Source: Chloroflexota bacterium
Lineage (GTDB): Bacteria; Chloroflexota; Dormibacteria; Dormibacterales; Dormibacteraceae
Assembly: GCA_005880945.1 (NCBI GenBank)
Contig: VBIU01000066.1
Span: forward strand, 1 to 35,112
DNA: 35,112 nucleotides
Direction of reading: 5' to 3'
Shown: positions 1 through 8,273 of the stretch, piece after piece
Layout: the number at the start of each line of letters is the position of its first letter
How positions within the stretch are numbered: the stretch's first letter is position 1
Notes under the pieces: generated by a model
What the model was told of the DNA's origin: nothing
Database searches by the model: none
What the model saw: only the letters and a program-made list of their open reading frames with translations
Made by a program: the position numbers and the translations under genes

Positions 1-108
1 TTGGGGACCGCGATGCGGGCCGTGGGGGGAGTCATCGTCATCGGCCGCGAAGGTTCTCCCCAGGCCGCCTTCAACACGCCGGCCATGCCGTGGGCGATCG
101 CGGAGTGA
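1..108 (+). CDS. Isoaspartyl peptidase / type 2 L-asparaginase, C-terminal fragment
   Basis: Only the last 35 codons lie in the window, read in frame 1 and ending at TGA 106-108. The residues GGVIVIGREG followed by AAFNTPAMPWAI match the usual end of plant-type asparaginases and beta-aspartyl peptidases (GG-I-x-x-x-x-x-G then F-N-T-x-x-M). These Ntn hydrolases cleave themselves and hydrolyse isoaspartyl dipeptides or asparagine. The catalytic threonine is upstream of the window and cannot be checked. The stop is 10 nt before the next gene on the same strand, so the two may be co-transcribed. The family call rests on this short tail alone. Confidence 0.6.
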   Translation: MGTAMRAVGGVIVIGREGSPQAAFNTPAMPWAIAE

Positions 109-118
109 CCGCCTCCAT

Positions 119-1750
119 TTGGTAGCGGACTCGGTTAACACCGGCGAGCTGATCGCGCTGGCGCTGAAGCGCGCCGGGGTCCGCCACCTCTTCACCCTCA
201 ACGGCGGTCACATCTGGCCCATCCTGACCGGAGCTGCCGAGCACGGCATTCGCATCATCGACGTCCGCCACGAGCAGTCGGCGGCGTTTGCCGCCGAAGG
301 GTGGGCAAAGGTCACACGCGAGTGCGGCGTGGCGGCAGTCACCGCCGGCCCGGGTGTCACGAACGCGACCTCGGCGCTGGCCCAGGCCCAGTCAGGCGAC
401 AGCCCGATCTTCCTGATCGGCGGCCGCGCACCCGTCGCGCGCTGGGGCATGGGCTCGCTGCAGGAGATGGACCATGTCGCCGTCGTCAAGAGCTTGACCA
501 AGAAGGCGGTGACGCTCGATTCCGCGGATGAGGCCTACAGCCAGGCGGCTGAGTGCATGCGCACAGCGTTGAGCCGGCGCACCGGTCCGGTGTTCATGGA
601 CGTGCCGATCGACACCTTCTTCAGCGGCGCGGACGTGCCCGAGGCGACCGAGCACCTGACCCCCGACCTCGGTCCCTCTCCCGACCCTGACGCGATCGCG
701 CATGCGGCCCGCCTCATTCGCAATGCGGAGCGTCCCGCGGTGATCGCGGGCGGCAGCGTGTGGTGGTCTCATGCGGAGGACGAGCTCACGCGGCTGGTCG
801 AGATGGCGCATCTTCCGCTGTGCGTCAACGGCATGGCGCGAGGCATCCTGCCGCGCGGCCACCCGTTGTTCTTTCCACGCGCGCGGGGCCCGGCCCTGGG
901 CGAGGCGGACCTCATCCTGGTCATCGGAGTTCCGCTCGACTTCCGGCTCAATTTCGGGCAGCCGCCCGTCTTCGCCGAGGCGGCCAAGCTGGTGTTCATC
1001 GACGTCGACGACCATCGCAAGCACCGCAGCGCCGAAGTCTCAATTTACGGCGACCTCAGGGCAGCGCTCGCGGCACTCGCTGGGGCCGTCGCTGGATCGC
1101 CCGAGCGTGCCTCATGGCTGGAGAACCTGCGTGATGCCGAGGCGGCGTCCAGGCTGCGCGACGAGAAGATGATGAAATCCGACTCGTCGCCGGTACACCC
1201 GGCACGCCTGATCGCCGAGGTGGAGAGCTTCAGCGATCCCGACGCGATCTTCGTCGGCGACGGCGGCGACTTCGTGTCGTTCGCCGGACGCCTCCTCGAG
1301 CGTCCACGGCCGGGACTCTGGATCGACCCGGGGCCTTACGGATGTCTGGGGTCCGGGCCCGCGTACGCGATGGCCGCCAAGCTCGCCCACCCCGATCGCC
1401 AGGTGATCCTGCTTTCGGGCGACGGCGCGTTCGGCTTCTCGGCGATGGAGTTCGACACCATGGTCCGTCACGGCATCCCGGTGGTGTGCGTGATCGGCAA
1501 CAACGGGATCTGGGCGCTGGAGAAGCACCCGATGATGAGCTTGCTCGGGGTGAGCATCGCTGCCGACCTGGGCCAACGGACGCGCTACGACAAGGTTGTC
1601 GAGGCGCTGGGCGGCCATGGAGAGCTGGTCGAGCGGCCGGATCAGATCAGGCCGGCCCTGGAACGTGCGTTCCGATCGGGGTTGCCGGCGTGCATCAATA
1701 CGATCTGTGACCCCGACGCGGAATATCCGCGATCATCAGTCCTGATGTGA
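119..1750 (+). CDS. Thiamine-diphosphate enzyme, IlvG-like acetolactate synthase / 2-hydroxyacyl-CoA lyase family
   Basis: A 543-residue protein of the acetolactate synthase fold. The N-terminal Pyr domain carries the catalytic glutamate E52 in RHEQSAAFAAEG, then TAGPGVTNATSA. The C-terminal PP domain has the GDG...NN cofactor motif at about residues 434-462 (GDGAFGFSAMEF ... IGNNGIW). The sequence resembles mycobacterial IlvG (Rv1820) along its whole length, including GGRAPVARWGMGSLQE and LGSGPAYAMAAKL. That subgroup is labelled acetolactate synthase, but related enzymes are oxalyl-CoA decarboxylases or 2-hydroxyacyl-CoA lyases, so the substrate is uncertain. No small regulatory subunit gene lies nearby, which weakens a role in branched-chain amino acid synthesis. 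The start is TTG 119, the only start codon I see in frame; GGAG at 102-105 is a distant ribosome site. gdh follows 10 nt downstream. Confidence 0.85.
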   Translation: MVADSVNTGELIALALKRAGVRHLFTLNGGHIWPILTGAAEHGIRIIDVRHEQSAAFAAEGWAKVTRECGVAAVTAGPGVTNATSALAQAQSGDSPIFLIGGRAPVARWGMGSLQEMDHVAVVKSLTKKAVTLDSADEAYSQAAECMRTALSRRTGPVFMDVPIDTFFSGADVPEATEHLTPDLGPSPDPDAIAHAARLIRNAERPAVIAGGSVWWSHAEDELTRLVEMAHLPLCVNGMARGILPRGHPLFFPRARGPALGEADLILVIGVPLDFRLNFGQPPVFAEAAKLVFIDVDDHRKHRSAEVSIYGDLRAALAALAGAVAGSPERASWLENLRDAEAASRLRDEKMMKSDSSPVHPARLIAEVESFSDPDAIFVGDGGDFVSFAGRLLERPRPGLWIDPGPYGCLGSGPAYAMAAKLAHPDRQVILLSGDGAFGFSAMEFDTMVRHGIPVVCVIGNNGIWALEKHPMMSLLGVSIAADLGQRTRYDKVVEALGGHGELVERPDQIRPALERAFRSGLPACINTICDPDAEYPRSSVLM

Positions 1751-1760
1751 GGACGCCACG

Positions 1761-3032
1761 ATGAGCGCGGCCCAGGTCAAGCCCGCGATAGAAGCAGACG
1801 AGTGGCGCACCGCCCAGTCGCAGTTCGACAGGGCGGCCGAGATCATCAAGCTCGAGCCGTGGCTGCGCGATGTGCTGCGTGAGGTGCAGCGGGAGTTCAC
1901 GTGCAACTTCCCGGTGAAGATGGACGACGGGCACCTGCGGATCTTCACCGGGTACCGCGTCCAGCACAACATCAACCGCGGGCCCGCGAAGGGTGGCATC
2001 CGCTATCACCCCGACGTCTCCCTCAACGAGGTCAAAGCGCTCGCGATGTGGATGACGTGGAAGTGCGCGGTAGTCAACATCCCGTTCGGCGGCGCCAAAG
2101 GCGGCATCATCGTCAATCCCAGGGAGCTTTCTCTGAACGAGCTCGAGCACATGACGCGGCGCTTCGCGACCGAGATCTCGATCCTGATCGGCGCAGACCG
2201 CGACATCCCAGCCCCCGATGTGAACACCGATGGGCAGACGATGGCCTGGATCATGGATACGCTGTCGATGCATCTCGGCTATTCGGCGCCGGCCTCGGTA
2301 ACCGGCAAACCGATTGAGGTGGGCGGCTCGCTTGGACGCATCGAAGCCACTGGTCGCGGCGTCACGATCTGCGCGATGGCGGCGCTCGAGCACCTGGGGA
2401 GACAACCGCATCAGACCCGCGTCGCGGTGCAGGGTTTCGGCAACGTCGGCAGCATCAGCGCCAAGCTCCTCGAGGAGTCTGGCTGCACGGTGGTTGCCGT
2501 GTCGGAAGACTACGGCGGCATCTACAACCCTCTCGGGCTTTCCATCAAGCGGGTGCTCGAATACCGCGCTCGCGAGAAGACGCTGCGTGGTTTTCCCGGC
2601 TCGCAGGAGATCGGCAACCAGGAGCTGCTTGGCGTCGACTGCGACATGCTCGTACCGGCGGCGATCGGCAACCAGCTGACGTCGCGAAATGCGCGTGACG
2701 TCAAGGCCAAGCTCATCGTCGAGGGGGCCAACGGGCCAACGACCCCGGAGGCCGACGAGATATTTCGCGAGCGGGACATCTTTCTGATCCCTGACATCCT
2801 CGCCAACGCCGGTGGTGTGACAGTGTCCTACTTCGAGTGGGTGCAGGACCTCCAATCTTTCTTCTGGTCCGAGCACGAGGTGAACCAGAAGCTCAAGGCG
2901 ATACTGACACGAGCGTTCTCCGAGGTCCTCAAGACAAAGTTGGAGAAGAAGGTCGACATGAGGATGGCCGCTTACGTTCAGGCGGTCTCGCGAGTGGCCG
3001 GCGCCACGCGTGAGCGCGGGCTCTATCCCTAA
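1761..3032 (+). CDS. gdhA: Glutamate dehydrogenase (Glu/Leu/Phe/Val dehydrogenase family)
   Basis: Interconverts glutamate and 2-oxoglutarate plus ammonia with NAD(P). It has 423 residues, normal for the hexameric short form. Substrate-binding PAKGGIRYHP is at 75-84, the catalytic-lysine motif GGAKGGI at 110-116 (K113), APDVNT at 151-156, and the Rossmann motif GFGNVG at 225-230. The ATG at 1761 is preceded by GAGGAC, a usable ribosome site, and lies 10 nt after the TPP enzyme stop. Neighbouring isoaspartyl peptidase and TPP genes suggest a small amino-acid or nitrogen operon. Cofactor preference cannot be read with certainty. A strong hairpin follows in the convergent gap. Confidence 0.93.
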   Translation: MSAAQVKPAIEADEWRTAQSQFDRAAEIIKLEPWLRDVLREVQREFTCNFPVKMDDGHLRIFTGYRVQHNINRGPAKGGIRYHPDVSLNEVKALAMWMTWKCAVVNIPFGGAKGGIIVNPRELSLNELEHMTRRFATEISILIGADRDIPAPDVNTDGQTMAWIMDTLSMHLGYSAPASVTGKPIEVGGSLGRIEATGRGVTICAMAALEHLGRQPHQTRVAVQGFGNVGSISAKLLEESGCTVVAVSEDYGGIYNPLGLSIKRVLEYRAREKTLRGFPGSQEIGNQELLGVDCDMLVPAAIGNQLTSRNARDVKAKLIVEGANGPTTPEADEIFRERDIFLIPDILANAGGVTVSYFEWVQDLQSFFWSEHEVNQKLKAILTRAFSEVLKTKLEKKVDMRMAAYVQAVSRVAGATRERGLYP

Positions 3033-3121
3033 ACAATTCCGGGCGGAGCTCTAGGCCGGATCATCACAGTCACTGCTTCTCGTACTTTTGACAGCCGAAA
3101 GGCGCAGCGTCCACTGGGGCC

Positions 3122-3148
3122 CCCGCGACTCCGTCGCGGGAGCTTGTT
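3122..3148 (+). terminator. Hairpin terminator after gdhA
   Basis: A perfect 8-bp stem, CCCGCGAC (3122-3129) with GTCGCGGG (3133-3140) around a TCC loop, is followed by the T-rich AGCTTGTTCCTT. It lies about 90 nt after the gdhA stop and just before the end of the convergent permease gene, so it may stop transcription from both sides. The rest of 3033-3163 holds nothing I recognise. Confidence 0.6.
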
Positions 3149-3163
3149 CCTTACCCGCGCCGT

Positions 3164-4027
3164 CTAGAGCTCCCTCGTTCGGAAGCTCCAGACGGATAGG
3201 GCGAGCATGACGGCGAACCAGGCAGCGACCCACATCAGGAACTGAATCGGCGGCGGGTCCACCGCCGAGAACGGGTTGGCACGGCCGACGGTGCCGGCTG
3301 CCCTCAACGTTGCAAGGACCGCATCCGGCTCCATCGCAAAGACGGCGCCGCGCCACAGGCCGTCGGTCGGAAGAATCAGGTGGCTGACAGTGCCGACGTT
3401 CTCGATCGCCTGGTTTTGAAGCCCGATCCCGATATCGCCCACGACGCCCGCAATCCAGGCCATCAGCCATGCGACCAGCGCGATGACCCCGCCTGTGATG
3501 CCTGAGAGGCGGGTCGACAGAAGGAGGCCGAGCGAAAGGAGGACCAGGCCTTCGGTGCCGACGAAGAGCACGAGCTCGATTGGGTGCGGCGGCACGTACC
3601 CCGTCGCCCAGTCGACCGCCGCGATCTCGAGGAAGGCCGAGCCTGCGGCGTAAATGGCGATCAGGACGGCGAGCCCCAGCCACTTGCCGATCACGACCTC
3701 GCTGCGTCGCATCGGGCGGGCCAGCATCGAGAGGAGCAGCCCGCTCTCGACCTCGCTCGAGATGAGTGGGCCGGCGACCACTGCCGCGCTGAGCGCGAGC
3801 ACCCCGCTGTACATGAAGGTGACGACGATCAGCAGCTGTGAGGTGATCACCTTGACCTGCGCCGGCGGCAGCGGCAAGCCGTTCTCGGTGGTTACCGTCG
3901 CGATCTTGTTGAAGCCCCATGCCGAAAAGCCGACGACGAGCAGGGTCAGGATCACGAGCGCGATGAGCAGCCGCCGGCGCGAAGCTTCTTGAACCGTGAG
4001 CCTGGCGATGACCAGCACCGGAGGCAT
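3164..4027 (-). CDS. ABC-2 type transporter permease
   Basis: A 287-residue integral membrane protein with about six hydrophobic helices: one near the N-terminus (LLIALVILTLLVVGF), several in the middle, and a last one ending in SVWSFRTREL. The SSEVESGLLLSMLARPM segment is typical of ABC-2 permeases that work with a single ATPase in export or drug/lipid efflux. I place the start at ATG 4027, preceded by an excellent ribosome site (GGAGGAGAA), 2 nt after the ATPase stop; a longer reading into the ATPase gene lacks membrane-protein character. It forms a transporter with the ATPase upstream. The substrate is unknown. Confidence 0.85.
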   Translation of the reverse strand: MPPVLVIARLTVQEASRRRLLIALVILTLLVVGFSAWGFNKIATVTTENGLPLPPAQVKVITSQLLIVVTFMYSGVLALSAAVVAGPLISSEVESGLLLSMLARPMRRSEVVIGKWLGLAVLIAIYAAGSAFLEIAAVDWATGYVPPHPIELVLFVGTEGLVLLSLGLLLSTRLSGITGGVIALVAWLMAWIAGVVGDIGIGLQNQAIENVGTVSHLILPTDGLWRGAVFAMEPDAVLATLRAAGTVGRANPFSAVDPPPIQFLMWVAAWFAVMLALSVWSFRTREL

Positions 4028-4029
4028 CG

Positions 4030-4992
4030 CTACTTCTCCTCCTCGAGCAGCTGGAGGAAGCGGTCCTCGAGGGTCTGGTGCCGCGGCGCCACCTCGTAAA
4101 CCCTGCCACCCATCGCGACGATGGCGGCGACAAGCTCTGGCACGCGCTCGACGTTCAGGTTGGCGAACGTCATGTAGTCGCCTTCGTCGTCCAGCTCGCC
4201 GAATCTCACCAGCTTGGCCTTGTCCCCGGGTTCGAGGCCGCTCGCCCGAACGCGGACTGTCGTTCCGCTCAGCAGCTGGTCCATGGTTCCGGAAGCGATC
4301 ACACGGCCATGGTCGACAACCGCCACGCGGTCGCACACCTGCTCGACCTCGCTGAGCAGGTGCGAGTTGAGAAACACAGCGGTTCCGCGTGACGCGAGAC
4401 CGCGGATGATCTCGCGCACGTCGTGACGGCCGACGGGGTCCAGCGCCGAAGTCGGCTCGTCGAGGAAGACCAGCTCCGGCTCGCCTAGCAAGGCCACCGC
4501 AAGGCCAAGCCGCTGCTGCATGCCCTTAGAGAACGTGCCCACGCGGTCGCGCGCACGATCAGTCAGACCGACGGTATCGAGGGCGGTCTTGATCTCGTCC
4601 TCCCAGCTCGATCTAGGGAGCGGCGCGAGCTCGCAATGAAGGGCGAGCACCTCGTTCGCCGACAGCCATCCCTGGTAGCGGAACAGCTCGGGGAGATAGC
4701 CGATCTTCCGGCGCGTCTCGAGATCGCCGATGGGCCGTCCCAGGAGCCAGCCCTCACCGGACGACGGGGCGATGAGGCCGAGGAGCAGCTTGACCGACGT
4801 CGTCTTGCCCGCGCCGTTGGGGCCGAGGAACCCGAAGACTTCGCCGCGCGGCACTGTCATCGACAGGCCGGCCAGCGCGACAGTCTTGCCGAAACGTTTC
4901 GAGAGCTCGACTGTGTGGATGGCGGGTGAGCCGGCGGCCGCCCCATCGGGAGCGGCCGCCGTCGAGATCTTTTCAGCTACTTCCGCCACCAA
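4030..4992 (-). CDS. ABC transporter ATP-binding protein
   Basis: A 320-residue ATPase partner of the downstream permease. Walker A GPNGAGKTT is at 57-65, the signature FSKGMQQR at 154-161 and Walker B LVFLDEP at 174-180 with catalytic E179; the H-loop is in FLNSHLLSEVEQVCDR. It is of the CcmA/DrrA/NatA type, with a C-terminal extension ending in the usual LEDRFLQLLEEEK. The start is TTG 4992 or the adjacent GTG 4989; a TAGCCT box 6 nt before the GTG could be a -10, but the anti-sigma gene ends only 6 nt upstream, so read-through is likely. Placement behind sigma and anti-sigma genes suggests the exporter is part of that ECF response. Confidence 0.9.
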   Translation of the reverse strand: MVAEVAEKISTAAAPDGAAAGSPAIHTVELSKRFGKTVALAGLSMTVPRGEVFGFLGPNGAGKTTSVKLLLGLIAPSSGEGWLLGRPIGDLETRRKIGYLPELFRYQGWLSANEVLALHCELAPLPRSSWEDEIKTALDTVGLTDRARDRVGTFSKGMQQRLGLAVALLGEPELVFLDEPTSALDPVGRHDVREIIRGLASRGTAVFLNSHLLSEVEQVCDRVAVVDHGRVIASGTMDQLLSGTTVRVRASGLEPGDKAKLVRFGELDDEGDYMTFANLNVERVPELVAAIVAMGGRVYEVAPRHQTLEDRFLQLLEEEK

Positions 4993-4998
4993 TGCAGG

Positions 4999-6099
4999 CT
5001 AGTGCAAGTGGTTGGCGACGTCCAATATCTCGCTCTGCTTGACGGTGCCGGCGACGCCATAGACGGTTCCGGACTTGATCCAGATCACCGCCGCGCCGAG
5101 GCCGGTGTTGTCACCCAGGGCGAGGCCATTGACACCCTGGACCTGCACGTTCTTCGACGTCGCGAGCTCGATGGGGATGGGGATCGGCAGCGTGGTGCTG
5201 GGGTCCTTGATGGACCGGATGGCGGCAGCCAGCTTGGGCGAAACGCCTGGCTGGGACAGCAGGTAGTTCTCCAGCTCCTGGGCCGTGACACCGGTCGATG
5301 TGACCACCGGAGAAGACGAGGCGCCGACGATCAGCTGCGGCAGGTTGAGCTGGGTCGCGTTCTCGGCCGCGCCTGCATTCAGGTTGCCGAAGATCTCGAC
5401 CACCGCCGGCCCGACAGTGACCGTCAGCTTGGAGCCGTCCATACCGCTGGGCATGGTTGGGAGAGTCTTGCCGGCTTTGGCGGCGGCGGCCGCAGCCTTG
5501 GCCGCGTCAAAGGTGAACACGCCGACAGCCTCTGGCATCGCCGCGTACGTGATCGTCGAGGAGACGCCGTTGGGCAGCGGGCCGACCACAGGCACGTGGA
5601 GGCCTGACACCGTTCCGGCTTCCGCCGCACTGGTCACGACTTGAGGCGCGGGCTCCTTGGTCCAGGCGAATGTCCCGTACTCGCTGAGACCGGACAGTGA
5701 CTGCAGGTCGGCGACGCTCACCGCAACCGGCTCCACGGTCTTGGGCTGGAAGAAGACCAGCGCGTCTTGTGCGACACCCGTCACCACGAGGGCGACGATC
5801 ACGGCGGCGGCCGCCACTATTCCCATCGCCGGGCGCGAGGCCGGACGAATGATCGGCAGCCGGATGCCGAACCGAGGCTGCGCTGCCGGCGCTGAGCGGA
5901 CGTGGCTCAACGCGGAAGCGATGTCGACCTTGATATCGGGCAATGTCAGCACGCCGGCCACTGCTCGCGCGTCCTCGGCGATCGCCGCATAGCGAGCCTG
6001 GCAATCGGCGCACGCCGAGAAGTGCCTGGTGTCCGAAGCAGTGAGGGCGTCCTCGTCGTCGAACTTGCGGCGAAGGGTTCCTTCAGAGAGATGTGCCAC
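4999..6099 (-). CDS. Anti-sigma factor with zinc-finger N-terminus and single membrane helix
   Basis: A 366-residue protein. The N-terminus has the zinc anti-sigma motif H26-x3-C30-x2-C33 (HFSACADC). A hydrophobic helix (MGIVAAAAVIVALVVTGVA, near residue 100) follows, then a large, Ala/Ser/Thr-rich extracytoplasmic domain of unknown fold. It probably holds the adjacent ECF sigma factor at the membrane until an outside signal arrives. The start is GTG 6099, set by GGAGGT at 6105-6110 with a 5-nt spacer. It overlaps the end of the sigma gene by 17 nt, as expected for a translationally coupled pair. The signal is not visible; the linked ABC exporter hints at envelope or toxic-compound stress. 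Confidence 0.8.
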   Translation of the reverse strand: MAHLSEGTLRRKFDDEDALTASDTRHFSACADCQARYAAIAEDARAVAGVLTLPDIKVDIASALSHVRSAPAAQPRFGIRLPIIRPASRPAMGIVAAAAVIVALVVTGVAQDALVFFQPKTVEPVAVSVADLQSLSGLSEYGTFAWTKEPAPQVVTSAAEAGTVSGLHVPVVGPLPNGVSSTITYAAMPEAVGVFTFDAAKAAAAAAKAGKTLPTMPSGMDGSKLTVTVGPAVVEIFGNLNAGAAENATQLNLPQLIVGASSSPVVTSTGVTAQELENYLLSQPGVSPKLAAAIRSIKDPSTTLPIPIPIELATSKNVQVQGVNGLALGDNTGLGAAVIWIKSGTVYGVAGTVKQSEILDVANHLH

Positions 6100-6628
6100 G
6101 GGTGACCTCCTTGCGCAGCGCGGCTTCCGCGCGTCTTAACAATGTTCCGATCTGTCCGATACCGACACCGAGTGCTTGTGCCACCTCTGCGTAACTGAGG
6201 CCGCTGGCCCTCAGCACGAGCACAGTCGCGGGTTTGGGTGCGAGCCGGGCGAGCGCCTGGCGGACCATACGGCGGTCTTCGCTCGTCTCGAACACGTGCT
6301 GTGGGTCCATGGCGCGCCCACCTTCGTCGGCCGCCTGGGAGAGCTCACGCCGCTCGCGCCGGCGCCGGCCGCGCACCCGGTTGAGCGCCTTGTGGGCGGC
6401 GGCGCGATACAGCCACGCGGCCGCGTAAGGCGCTGCCGCCGAATGCAGCCTGTTGAAGTCGATGAAGACCTCCTGCGCCACGTCCTCGGCCTCGTGGGGA
6501 TCGGCCAGCACCCGGTTCGCGATACCGGCCACGCGCGCATACTCGGCCGCGAACAACGTTTCGAACGAATCCTCGTTCGACTTCACAGCACCATGTCGCC
6601 TGCCCGCCTCGAGGTTGACGCCCACCAA
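6083..6628 (-). CDS. ECF RNA polymerase sigma factor
   Basis: A sigma-70 family group IV factor, 181 residues if started at TTG 6628. Region 2 runs from SFETLFAAEYARVAGIANRV through DPHEAEDVAQEVFIDF and AAWLYRAAAHKALNRVR. Region 4 is at LARLAPKPATVLVLRASG followed by SYAEVAQALGVGIGQIGT, a helix-turn-helix for -35 recognition. The first dozen residues look non-conserved, so GTG 6625 or GTG 6586 (residue 15) may be the true start. It overlaps the zinc anti-sigma gene and heads an apparent sigma, anti-sigma, ATPase, permease operon. I found no convincing autoregulatory -35/-10 pair upstream. Confidence 0.87.
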   Translation of the reverse strand: MVGVNLEAGRRHGAVKSNEDSFETLFAAEYARVAGIANRVLADPHEAEDVAQEVFIDFNRLHSAAAPYAAAWLYRAAAHKALNRVRGRRRRERRELSQAADEGGRAMDPQHVFETSEDRRMVRQALARLAPKPATVLVLRASGLSYAEVAQALGVGIGQIGTLLRRAEAALRKEVTRGTSL

Positions 6629-6674
6629 TGATCAAGCACCACGACGGGGCGGTTTGTGACACGGCCGGCGTTCA

Positions 6675-7142
6675 TCAGCCGTGCCTCCGGTTGAGGATGT
6701 GCCGCCCGACGGCTCTCAGGAACGGGTAGCCCCAGACGCCAATCGACAGCAGCGAGGCGAAGATCACGACGGCGTCGATGCTTTCCCGGCCCTGCCGCTC
6801 CCAGTAGACGTCCTGGAGGTTGACCCAGAGCGCGAACTCGTCAAGCGTCAACGCAGCCCCAACGCCATAGGCGACGGCCGCAAGGTTGGCGAACCATCCG
6901 CTTCCCGGCGCGATGAGCCATGCATACCCGACGACGAGGAGTAGGAGGATCCCCCACACCAGATGGTGGATGTGAAGCGTGCCGCTTCCGATGTTGTGAA
7001 AGGGCCCGACGCCGGCGCGAATCATGTGAGTGACGCCGCGCACGATGCCGAATGCAACGAGAAAGCCGACCGAGGCCAGGAAGAGACGCTCGCGCCATTC
7101 ATCCTGGAAATGAAAGTGATACAGCCGGGAAAGGACCTTCAC
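6675..7142 (-). CDS. Conserved integral membrane protein, about four helices
   Basis: A 155-residue protein of a family I recognise only as conserved hypothetical in high-GC bacteria. It has hydrophobic segments at roughly FLASVGFLVAFGIV, LVWGILLLLVVGYAWLI, FANLAAVAYGVGAAL and AVVIFASLLSIGVW. Polar residues sit at the membrane edge: LHIHH in the first half, and LDEFALW, then DVYW, later. The start is GTG 7142, 7 nt after the stop of the EVE-domain gene; upstream sequence in this frame is only the shadow of that gene. The two genes are probably co-transcribed. Function unknown. Confidence 0.7.
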   Translation of the reverse strand: MKVLSRLYHFHFQDEWRERLFLASVGFLVAFGIVRGVTHMIRAGVGPFHNIGSGTLHIHHLVWGILLLLVVGYAWLIAPGSGWFANLAAVAYGVGAALTLDEFALWVNLQDVYWERQGRESIDAVVIFASLLSIGVWGYPFLRAVGRHILNRRHG

Positions 7143-7149
7143 GTGACGG

Positions 7150-7713
7150 TCAGCCGGCGAGGGGTCTCCTGCGGCGAGAGCTGCGCGCGATCTCGTCCTC
7201 GACGATGGCGAAATCGTTGCGTGGCAAGGCGTGGATGTGTCCCTGGAAAGCGAGGGTCCAGTGCTCGGGCGGCCACTTGCGAACGTAATCGAGCCGGTAG
7301 GCCAGCTCTTTGGCCGGAATCCAATCGGCGTCCTCGAGCACGACATCCGGGCGGATGTGCACACGCCACGGGTAGTCCTCGTCGCGGCGGGCAGATCGCC
7401 AGAGCGGAGTGTGGTCCTCGTACATCGGGGAGGCGACGGTGACTGTGGCCGCGAACGCCATGCGGCCGGTGACGTAGTACAGCACGCGGTCGCCGACCCG
7501 CATCGTCTCCACCCTTCGGCGGTGGCGGGTCTTCAGGCCCTGGATCGTGAAGCCGAGCTCGCGCGTCTTGCGGAAGTTGTCCGGCGAGCTGACGACCATC
7601 CAGTATTGCGACGATCGGCCCTCGGATCGACCGGACTTCCGCTTTCGCTTGGTGCGAGCGGGCTTAGGGGCCGGCTCGGGGACCGCCTGCGGTGCTTCGG
7701 GTTCGTCGGTCAC
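7150..7713 (-). CDS. EVE-domain protein (PUA-like fold)
   Basis: A 187-residue protein. After a low-complexity, Lys/Arg-rich N-terminal tail (about 35 residues, PAPKPARTKRKRKSGR) comes an EVE domain: YWMVVSSPDNFRKTRE, then MRVGDRVLYYVTGRMAF, WRVHIRPDVVLED and a C-terminal Arg-rich end. EVE domains bind modified bases in DNA or RNA and occur in defence or nucleic-acid modification systems; nothing around it shows a partner. The start is GTG 7713. No Shine-Dalgarno site precedes it, but GACAAT 6 nt upstream could serve as a -10 box for a leaderless message. The basic tail may help nucleic-acid binding. Confidence 0.82.
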   Translation of the reverse strand: MTDEPEAPQAVPEPAPKPARTKRKRKSGRSEGRSSQYWMVVSSPDNFRKTRELGFTIQGLKTRHRRRVETMRVGDRVLYYVTGRMAFAATVTVASPMYEDHTPLWRSARRDEDYPWRVHIRPDVVLEDADWIPAKELAYRLDYVRKWPPEHWTLAFQGHIHALPRNDFAIVEDEIARSSRRRRPLAG

Positions 7714-7728
7714 GTCGGAATTGTCGTG

Positions 7729-8247
7729 CTACACGGAGGTCGGGTGTTGCGGTCCGAGGTCCTGCGGCTCTGGTAAGAGCACGGTCAAGTTGCGGATCTG
7801 GGCGACGTGGGCCATCTCATGTCTCGTAACCAGCCGGCAGACGTCCAGCAGCGTGAGGCTGCCCCCGCGAGGATCCGAGACGGTGCGGTCCCATTCACTC
7901 CTGCCCCATCCGTGGAGAAGGTCGACGGTCCGGCGGCGGATGCGTGCGAAGTCCTCGATCGCCTCCTGGAGCGGCCGGTCAAGCTCCTGTTCGTGACCCG
8001 GGTCGATCGTCGCCCTGACATCGGCGGTGGCCAGTCCGTCGAGGTGGGCGTGGCGCAGCAGCCCGTCCACCTTGGCGCCGGAATCGAGCAGATGGAAGAT
8101 CAACCCTCCAAGGGTTGGAAACGCGGGACCGTGGCGGTATCGAAGCTGATTTTCCTCGAGCCCGAAGACGAGGTCGCTGATGCGTTCGGGCACCGAGCTC
8201 ATGAGAAGCACGGCATCCGCCGGTGACATCTCTTCCTGGAGCTCCAT
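7729..8247 (-). CDS. DinB-like four-helix metal-binding protein
   Basis: A 172-residue member of the DinB/YfiT superfamily of four-helix bundles that bind a metal through three histidines. Candidate ligands are H52 (FHLLD), H143 and H147 (TRHEMAHVAQIRNL), in the expected places. Family members include thiol-dependent transferases (mycothiol or bacillithiol linked), but many have no known role, and the substrate here is open. The ATG at 8247 has no Shine-Dalgarno site; TAGTGT lies exactly 7 nt upstream, pointing to a leaderless message from a promoter back-to-back with that of the next gene. Confidence 0.8.
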   Translation of the reverse strand: MELQEEMSPADAVLLMSSVPERISDLVFGLEENQLRYRHGPAFPTLGGLIFHLLDSGAKVDGLLRHAHLDGLATADVRATIDPGHEQELDRPLQEAIEDFARIRRRTVDLLHGWGRSEWDRTVSDPRGGSLTLLDVCRLVTRHEMAHVAQIRNLTVLLPEPQDLGPQHPTSV

Positions 8248-8254
8248 AGGCCAA

Positions 8255-8266
8255 ACACTACATACT
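8255..8266. promoter_or_regulatory. Back-to-back divergent leaderless promoters
   Basis: On the minus strand TAGTGT (8260-8255) lies 7 nt before ATG 8247 of the DinB gene. On the plus strand CATACT (8261-8266) lies 7 nt before ATG 8274 of the zinc-ribbon gene. The two -10 boxes abut with no base between them in a 26-nt intergenic region. Neither start has a Shine-Dalgarno site. Confidence 0.5.
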
Positions 8267-8273
8267 CAGATGG

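Noticed and set aside
1695-2876. 393-codon open frame on the minus strand opposite gdhA
   Set aside because: It lies entirely against a gene with full family motifs; such long antisense frames come from high-GC codon bias, and its protein is His/Arg/Asp-rich with no recognisable domain.
7150-8247. EVE-domain plus DinB genes as a defence island
   Set aside because: No restriction, helicase or nuclease partner adjoins them; the neighbours are ordinary membrane and housekeeping-like genes.
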